A stretch of DNA of 64,000 bases from Kryptolebias marmoratus (lineage: Eukaryota > Chordata > Actinopteri > Cyprinodontiformes > Rivulidae): positions 23,856,476 to 23,920,475 of the forward strand of contig NC_051440.1 in the NCBI RefSeq assembly GCF_001649575.2, read 5' to 3'. A program made the position numbers and the translations under genes. The notes beneath the pieces were generated by a model that did no database searches, had not been told where the DNA came from, and saw only the letters and a program-made list of their open reading frames with translations. Positions 57,351 through 64,000 of the stretch are shown piece after piece; the stretch's first letter is position 1, and each line of letters begins with the position of its first letter.

Positions 57351-57540
57351 CTCGTTGATGTTGTTGCCCCAGCGGCCCGGGTCTCTGGCTGCTCGTCTAC
57401 CCCCTGCTCCTCTCTCCCGTGTTCTCCTCCCTTCTCCTCCCTTCTCCTCCGCTCCTCTCCGGCTGACGCAGCATCCACCTGCGCGCGGGCCGCGCCTCGT
57501 CCTCCTCTCCGTCACGTGGTGGATGGCTCAGTGAGCATCT
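57351..57540 (-). promoter_or_regulatory. Candidate CpG-rich first exon and promoter of gene F
   Basis: A strongly GC- and CpG-rich island. On the minus strand it ends CAACGAG/gtgcgt at 57351/57350, a good donor that would splice across 500 bp to the acceptor at 56850. The island has an open Arg/Gly-rich frame, but there is no sign that it is translated into the sulfotransferase. GGAGAAGGGA repeats are present. A CACGTG E-box lies at about 57514. Confidence 0.5.
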
Positions 57541-57986
57541 TTCTGCGGGTTCGTCTTCGCTGGCAGATGCCTTTTTAAAAATATCCTGCCAGCTTTGGCA
57601 CGCGCTCTAGTAATTATTTTCCCCCGAAACTCGTGTTTTGTGAGCAGAAAACCCGATAAATTACAAAACAATGATTTCTTTCTGCTCATCGAGTGATTTT
57701 AAAACAACAGGCCAATCAGTCGGCTCCTATTCTTCAGCCCAGGTAATCCTAGTTTATAAACATAATACATGCATGTATATTTTTTGTTCATCTGTGCCAT
57801 TTACGCACTACTTGTTCCTTCATGTTGACGCTGAAGATAAGGACCAGCTCCTCACGACCCTCAACAGGAACAAATGGGTAAAGAAAATAGATGGATGGTT
57901 TATTTACACCCTCAGATTCAACAAAGGCAGGGCAACTTTATAAGACTTCATGATTCTGTGTTAGGTTTGAATGCTTCTATTTAATG

Positions 57987-60900
57987 TTAGGATAAATTAC
58001 ATATGAAGCCATATGGAGACTCCTTCCTCTGCTTCTTGGTGTCCTCTGCTGGCCATCGCTGTCCTGGTTGTCTCTTCAGCTGTTTGGTGTTTAGCTCCTC
58101 TTATAGAGGGAAGTCTGGAAATGCAAAGTTATAATAACATACCAAAAGACTGACTCACTTTACCTCCAACTGCCTGATGAAGTCAAAGATATGAAAATGT
58201 CGCCAAATAACACGTTCTCTGCCCTTTGTCTACATTTGTTTATGATACAAACATGCGTGACTTGTTTAAATCGTGCAACAGATCTTGAAATACCTGCTGC
58301 AGTTGGCAGACAAGTTGTCTTCTTCAGGCTGAAAAAACATGAAATAAACAACTTCCAAATGTCATGTTGCAAAAATTCATCCCTGACCAAATCCAAACAA
58401 AACGATGGATTTGGTACGAATATTATTTTATACAGACAAATTTAACTTTAAAGCTCACAACAGTGGTCTTACATTCCAATAAAATGATTTATTAATGATT
58501 AAATAATTCAAAAAACACTGATTTTTAGAGCAGTATAAATCAAATGTAGAATATAGAGCACAGCTTTTGTTTATTGTTTGTTTTTGACTAAAAAGTCTAA
58601 ATAAAATACGCAGACATTTAATATCTAGAAAACAAAATTAAACAAAAACAAAGTGGTGAATAAAGTACACGGACAGATATTTGCTAATTTTTGAACAAAT
58701 GGATGAAAACCATCCAATCTGTTGATGATAAACTCTGATCTCTCTTCTGCTGGTGAATCTGCCTAAAAGGAAGGAGTTGGTAACTAAATAATGAATAATT
58801 CAGATTTATTTCATCTGAAGCAGCACGAAAACAAGAGTCCAAAAGACGGACAGTCGTCCACATTTTCCATATATTAAAGAAGAAAATGTGAAGCAGAAAA
58901 ATATCATTTTGATTTAAATTTGACGGTAATGAGTGTTTTATTGTTGTTCCTTGTGTGATTCAGTGATAAACTAGTAATTATTCTAATCCAGGACAGTTTT
59001 AGCTTCTCTCCATTGATTCCCTGTCAAATTCAGAATAAAATTTAAATCTTCTCACACCCACAACCAGCTCCATCTTATTTTAAAGATCTTATTGTTCCAT
59101 ATTTTCCAAACAGAGCACTGCAGGTTTCTTGTGGTTCCTAGAGTTTCTAAAACAGGAGGCAGAGTTTTCAGTTCTCAGGCTCCAACTTCCAGTTTCTGTC
59201 TACTTTTAAAACTAGGCTTCAGGCTTTCCTTCTTGATAAATCCTATAGTTAGAGTTGGATTTCCTGAGGTATCCTTTAGTTCTGCTGCTATAGGCTCAGA
59301 CTGCTGGAGGACAAACTGACCTCATGTCCTCACTCTGCTGCTGTCTTTATTCTCTGCTCTCCGTGTTTGTATTTGTAATTATTTCTGTCATTAATATGTT
59401 TTTCTTCCCATAGAAACCAGACCTGGACCAATCCTTCTGTTCGTCTGAGTCTCTTTCCTCTGAATCCCCGGCTGGTGGAGGCAGATGGCTGCCCATCCTG
59501 AGCCTGGTTCTGGTTCTGGTTCTGATGGAGTTTTCTTGCTGTTAAAAGGAAGTCGTTTCTTTCCGCTGTCTCCTCCGTGCTGCTCAGGATGGAGAATTGT
59601 GACACAACCTGCTGGCTTCCTTAGACAGATAACTTTCTATAACTGATCATTTCTCATGTACTGGCTGTGAATGTATTTTATTATAACGAGAATGATTTGA
59701 CTCTAATTGGATTTGAATCCAGATCTGAATTGGATTTCTTTCTTTTGTACAGAGGTTGCTTTTGTTGTTAACATAAATAAACTGAACTGCACGTAAGGTT
59801 CTGGCTGCAAAAATCCCAAATAATATGTTGTGATTAGTAAACAAGCTCAGACTCAAACCAACTTCATCACAAGTTCTTCCTCTCTGTCATTCAGTCTCTC
59901 TTTTACACACGTTATTGAAGAGGCTAAAACTAAAAAGAGTTCCTGTACAGCCTGCTGGTAATGAGAGAAAGATAACATTTAATTATCTGAATAAAAGAGT
60001 GGATGAAGAGCTTTAACTCCTCTTTTTTTAACGTGTTCTAAAACATGCAAACAGGACTGTTCGGTCACGAAACCCAAACAGAACAAACTGCTTTATTTTT
60101 ATCTCAACACCTGCCTCTTTATCTTATCTTAACTTAACAAAATTCTGATGAGTCATGAATCAACAAAAGTGATGAGATCATTGTTTCCAGAAGTGACTGA
60201 AGAAATATTTATTTATGGTGGGTGTGACGATGTTACAATACTCGGCATTGTTTTCCAAACCAAACCACATTCCAAAATACGACATTTATTAAATGTAAAT
60301 GCTTAAAACATGGGTATTATTTTAAAAAGTAAATTCACACTCCTGATATTTTGTTCTGTGTAAAGTTGTGGATGATCTTAAACAACAAGAAGAACTGAGC
60401 TGCTGCAGTTTTTAAAATGAAACTTATTTAAATTATTGTATTATAAAAGATTTCAGCTGGTGACTACTTACCGTTTTCCATTTTTCATAATCTAATACTC
60501 TACTTTTTTCTAGTGAGGTTTGAACAGAAGTCGGGTGGTTTAGAACCAAGACATTTCTACTATATAAGGTTTTGTTTTATTTAAAAAAGCAAATATAACT
60601 TGCACCTTTAACTGGAATATTTTGTTCTATTCTGTACCAGTGAAATAAATAAATCAAAGGCCCAGGATTCTGCAGTTTTTTTATGTCAGAGTTTTATACT
60701 AAAGTCATCTTATGATGAGAACAGACAGAGTTTTAGCCAATTTGGTCAAACCTTATAAATGCATGATCTCATATAATACAGCTGGAGTGTTTGCTGAGGA
60801 TGATGCTCAAACTCTGTGAAACTGTCTGGGTTATTGATATTGATAACTGCACATTAACTCGTTAAGTTTAGCTGAGTTAATGAGTTAATGTGCTCACAAT

Positions 60901-62210
60901 GCTTCTGTTCTTGTTTTATCTCAGTTTCAGTGGAAAACTATAGATTTTAAATAATAATTTACCATCATTAAAACATTCTTCTGTTTGTTTTTGGTATTCT
61001 TAGAGGTATTTATTCACAAAAACTGATTATTTATTCATTCAACACATTCTTTGGAGCTCAGAATGTGTGATTTGTTCAAACAAATTCAAACATTTTGTCC
61101 ATTTTTTTCCAACCTTGTGTAAATTCTAATACTTTTGCCGTGTGTGTTCGAGCTTTTATTATAAAAATAAAGACAATATTTCACCACACTTTTGAACCAA
61201 CCTAAATATTTCATCCGTGTCTTGGTTTTGGGTTTTCAGCTACTTTATTCACATTATTTATGAAAAGATATTTCTCAGTCAAAGCAAAGCCTGACGGATA
61301 AATAACTTTACTGTGACTGAAAATATTAATCGAGCCACAGAATCTACGTGTGATTAAATCTGGATACACACCCAAACTAAATTCAGTAATTTGGTAAACA
61401 ACAACAAAAACAATAATAGTAATAATAATAAATTCACACCTTTAAGATTTTTGGGTGGTGTCTGGCTGTCGTCCGTCAGCAGCTGAGCAGCCTGTAGTTG
61501 TAGGAAACTACCGTCTGATCAATATAAGCACACCGATCTGCCGAGTCATGCTTTGCTTATGATTCTGTTAAGACTATAAATACTTTCAGACTGGATCTTC
61601 AAGCCTCTAATCACATTTTCTGATTTACTGACAACACAAAGTTTACAGCTTGCTTTACATTTTATATGAAGAACATAAAGGTTAATATTCATTTTGTTGC
61701 TTTTTTTCGTGCATAAAGTTTTTTCTCCATCCAGCAGGTCCAGGTTCTGTCTCGTGAAAACAGTCGGTTCTGATAATTAAACCAGAGAGTCGGACCCACA
61801 TCTTCCCAAACAGGAGTATTATTTATTTTACCTGCGAATAATAAAACAGACAAACAGGTAGACTGGATTGGATTGGATTGGATTGGATTGGATTGGATTG
61901 GATTGGATTGGAAGCAATAATTCTGCAATAATACTTCAAATTAACAAAGTTAAATGTGAAATAATTAATAAGTATATAAAACTGAAGAGGTGGTGTGCAT
62001 ATTTAATCACTACTTTGCTTTTAAGCTCCAACCATTTCATTCAGAAGCCACAAAATAAGTTCAAAAAGACCCACCTGTAGGCGATCTGAGTGGAGATAGA
62101 TACAATTGGAGAAAATGTCCTGGTGTATATCTCCCCAGTCTGTCTGCTCCAAGCTGCTGGCTGATAATTCATCTTCTAATTTCAAACTCACAAATGGATT
62201 CTTAAACAGA
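57987..62210 (-). CDS. Possible 3' end of an unrecognised gene (three phased exons)
   Basis: Three minus-strand segments between plausible splice sites join in one frame. Exon 62210-62075 (acceptor gcttctag, donor CTACAG/gtgggt) reads LFKNPFVSLKLEDELSASSL and EQTDWGDIHQDIFSNCIYLH. Exon 61491-61440 (acceptor aactacag, donor AAAG/gtgtga) reads AAQLLTDDSQTPPKNLK. Exon 58099-57987 (acceptor ctctataag) completes the split codon, reads EELNTKQLKRQPGQRW and then a Lys/Arg-rich end, and stops at 57987. I do not recognise the protein. It is hydrophilic, with acidic then basic parts, and without membrane segments. Upstream exons would lie to the right of 62.2 kb. Exons could be missed, and the whole may be chance. 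Confidence 0.38.
59000..59560 (+). mobile_element. Rex1/CR1-like LINE 3' end
   Basis: The plus strand shows the C-terminal end of a CR1/Rex1-type reverse transcriptase, FLVVPRVSKTGGRVFSSQAP, broken by frameshifts, then a 3' region with 'gctataggctcagactgctg' and 'gaggacaaactgac' typical of fish Rex1 tails. 5'-truncated and inactive. Confidence 0.65.
59600..61430. other. AT-rich, nothing recognised
   Basis: No gene or element identified; lies in the intron of the possible gene described for 57987-62210. Confidence 0.3.
61863..61912 (+). repeat. Pentanucleotide microsatellite (GATTG)n
   Basis: About nine to ten perfect GATTG units. A short tandem repeat likely to vary in length. Confidence 0.95.
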
Positions 62211-62289
62211 CTAGAAGCACTCGGAGAGCGCAAACTTCCGCCGAGGCCACAGCGTGATTAAAAAACGGTGTGATACCGATCGCATTCAG

Positions 62290-62450
62290 GGTCAGCACCA
62301 AAATTTAATCCACTGTTTTTTTTATGACAACTCCAACATTTCCTGAACATTTCATCCAGATCTGTTCATTAGTTTTTACCTGATCTTTGCTGACAGACAG
62401 ACAAATAACCGGAAACACAACCTCCTCGGTGGAGGAAACTAAAGGGTCAC
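62290..62450 (+). repeat. Dispersed fish repeat end
   Basis: Contains 'tgctgacagacagacaaata' and 'aacctcctcggtggagg', the usual end of a common teleost interspersed repeat. Non-coding. Confidence 0.45.
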
Positions 62451-62549
62451 ATGTAGGAGCAGGGACAAGCTTTTAATTAAGGGGTTACCTGTGACCTTTG
62501 ACCCCATGAACCTTGAAATCAACAGGCATCATCTTTGATCCGTGAGGTG

Positions 62550-62870
62550 TCCAGCTGTACAGTTTGAACAGGAAGTGTCAGAGCTGAAGATGTTGAGGTT
62601 CTCCTTGGGAGGGACGAGGAAGGACAGGATTAGGAATGAGGACATCAGAGGTCCAGCACAGGTTGAAGGACTGGGAGATAAAGTTAGAGAGGACAGACTG
62701 AGACGGTTTGGACATGTGCAGAGGAGGGACAGAAGGATGTTAAAGACAAAGAGGAGACATATGGATGTAGTTAGAGAGGACATGGAGGACAGAGGACAGA
62801 GTTAGATGGAGGAGGACTTGTTGTTTTGTCCCCTGAAATAGGAACACCTAAGATAAAAAAAAGAAGAAGA
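62550..62870 (+). mobile_element. RTE-like LINE fragment, second copy
   Basis: Same family as 4110-4700: [37 protein letters not shown] and [16 protein letters not shown], then a 3' end with 'cccctgaaataggaacacc' and a (GAA)n tail at about 62860-62870. Shorter than the first copy but with fewer local duplications. Confidence 0.75.
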
Positions 62871-63119
62871 AGCTGCTATTTAAGTGGCAGGTCTGGGCGT
62901 TCACACAGAAGATTCAACGGTGAATCGCTGAAGTGAACGAAATGCTGTGGAAATATGTAAAACGTGGAACGTGCTGCTTGCTGGAATCAAGTTATTTATG
63001 CTAAAACAGAATTAAAACACGTTAATACCTGCACACACACTGTTTTCACGCACAACAATTTTTTTATAAACATCTTTACACTCCAAACATACGCTTTGAA
63101 AACTTTATCAACTTAAACT

Positions 63120-63610
63120 TTGATGCAGGTTTTGTCATCACAGCTGCAACCATCTGTTCTGTTGGACAGTAGTTCTTCTTCACATTTTGAGTTTGTCTGT
63201 TATTTTTCTGTTTGTGTTTTTGTGTCAGTGTATATATTGTTTAGTTTTGCTCCTTGGTGCTTTGTGTTCTTGATTCATGACTTGTTCTTTGTTGCTCCTG
63301 CGTCTCTGTTTACCTGCCCTCGGCTCTGTAATCCTCCAGTCTGCCTGCCACGCCCACCTCACCTGTTGCTCGTCATCTCCTCAGCTGTAACTCATTTCCT
63401 TCTCAGTTCTATACAACTGGTCTCGTTTGATTCGTTCTTCCTGGTTGTCCGCATCTCTGTGTTTTTCCACGCCACGTCTTTTCTGTACGTTGTTGTTGTT
63501 GTTTGGTTTTGCTGCCCCGTCAGCCTTTTGTTTTCCTTTTTGTTAAGAAATCAGTTTAATTTTATCTCACATAAATCTGTGTTCTGGGTTCGTCAGGCAC
63601 CACCTTAACA
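63120..63610 (+). mobile_element. Probable transposable element tail
   Basis: A T-rich stretch with 'ctgccacgcccacctcacct', 'tcatctcctcagctgtaact' and an end 'tgttctgggttcgtcaggca', phrases I recall from repeated fish element ends. The long open frame here is of low-complexity hydrophobic composition and is not treated as a gene. Element class not determined. Confidence 0.35.
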
Positions 63611-64000
63611 CGTTTCTCCTCACAAAGTTATACTTTATGTTTCTATCTGTCAATTTACAGGACTCTTTGCCAAAGCTATTGCACCCTGATTATCTTTGTA
63701 AATTCTGGGATGTGTATATTTACACCTCATCAAAACCATCGAGCTGCACGAGACACAAACACTCTTGTGTGGTAGCAGCTGATGCTATATTATGAGCCTC
63801 ACAGGTGCTCCAGTAGGCTGCTTTCTGGTTTTCCAGGATATCAAATATCCATTTTCACACAGTAGTCAGTCGTCTTTCTTCTGTCCTGTTTATCTGCATC
63901 ACGTTAAATATAAATCCCAAGTTTTTCCTTGTCACATTTTCTGTAGGTTAGCTCTTTATCAATTGTTCCCTTAAGATACTTCAAACTATGCTTCACAGTC
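63611..64000. other. Window end, nothing recognised
   Basis: AT-rich sequence with no identified feature. Confidence 0.3.

Noticed and set aside
57219..57515. 98-codon Arg/Gly-rich minus-strand frame
   Set aside because: It is a compositional open frame in a CpG island and runs through a good splice donor; treated as a candidate non-coding first exon.
63120..63608. 162-codon hydrophobic plus-strand frame
   Set aside because: Low-complexity Phe/Val/Leu/Ser composition from T-rich DNA that resembles a repeat tail rather than a protein gene.

Overview
This window is vertebrate nuclear DNA, most likely from a teleost fish. It is AT-rich, its genes have introns with GT/AG splice sites, and it carries repeats typical of fish genomes: Tc1/mariner, RTE-like, Rex1/CR1-like and L1-like LINE tails, and a tRNA-headed SINE. 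It contains a 588-base run of N (22600-23187) and two single Ns. All identifications come from reading the sequence and from remembered family features; no database search was run.

Left part (1-15.6 kb). This holds the 5' two thirds of a SPIRE-type actin nucleator gene on the minus strand, best matched to spire2. Eight coding exons join in phase (15435 down to 681) and encode the KIND domain and the four WH2 actin-binding repeats. The C-terminal Spire box and FYVE-like zinc finger lie beyond the left edge. A CpG-rich, TATA-less promoter with two ETS motifs lies upstream. Introns hold LINE remnants and a perfect 23-bp hairpin.

Middle part (17.7-57.5 kb). This is a cluster of Golgi GlcNAc/Gal 6-O-sulfotransferase genes of the CHST5/CHST6 type. 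Five appear intact: A 18632-19774 (-), B 30776-31918 (+), C 39516-40700 (-), E 49855-50997 (-) and F 55660-56787 (-). One is a truncated pseudogene, D (about 49054-49390, -). Each intact copy has a single coding exon preceded by a conserved splice acceptor in the 5'UTR, and GC- or CCAAT-containing candidate first exons can be seen for B, C, E and F. The cluster is strongly rearranged. A and B sit in near-identical inverted arms of about 4 kb. B is a chimera: its 5' part matches A, while its 3' part and 3' flank match E. A module of 3'-flanking DNA is scattered in four copies. Gene C keeps a C-terminal tail like that of mammalian CHST5/6; A, B and E lost it through a stop codon at one aligned position.

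Right part (57.5-64 kb). Mostly repeats and non-coding DNA. Three short minus-strand exons (62210-62075, 61491-61440, 58099-57987) join in phase and may be the 3' end of an unrecognised gene.

The sulfotransferases would act together in sulfating keratan-sulfate-like or mucin-type glycans in the Golgi. The spire2 gene is a neighbour with no evident functional link.
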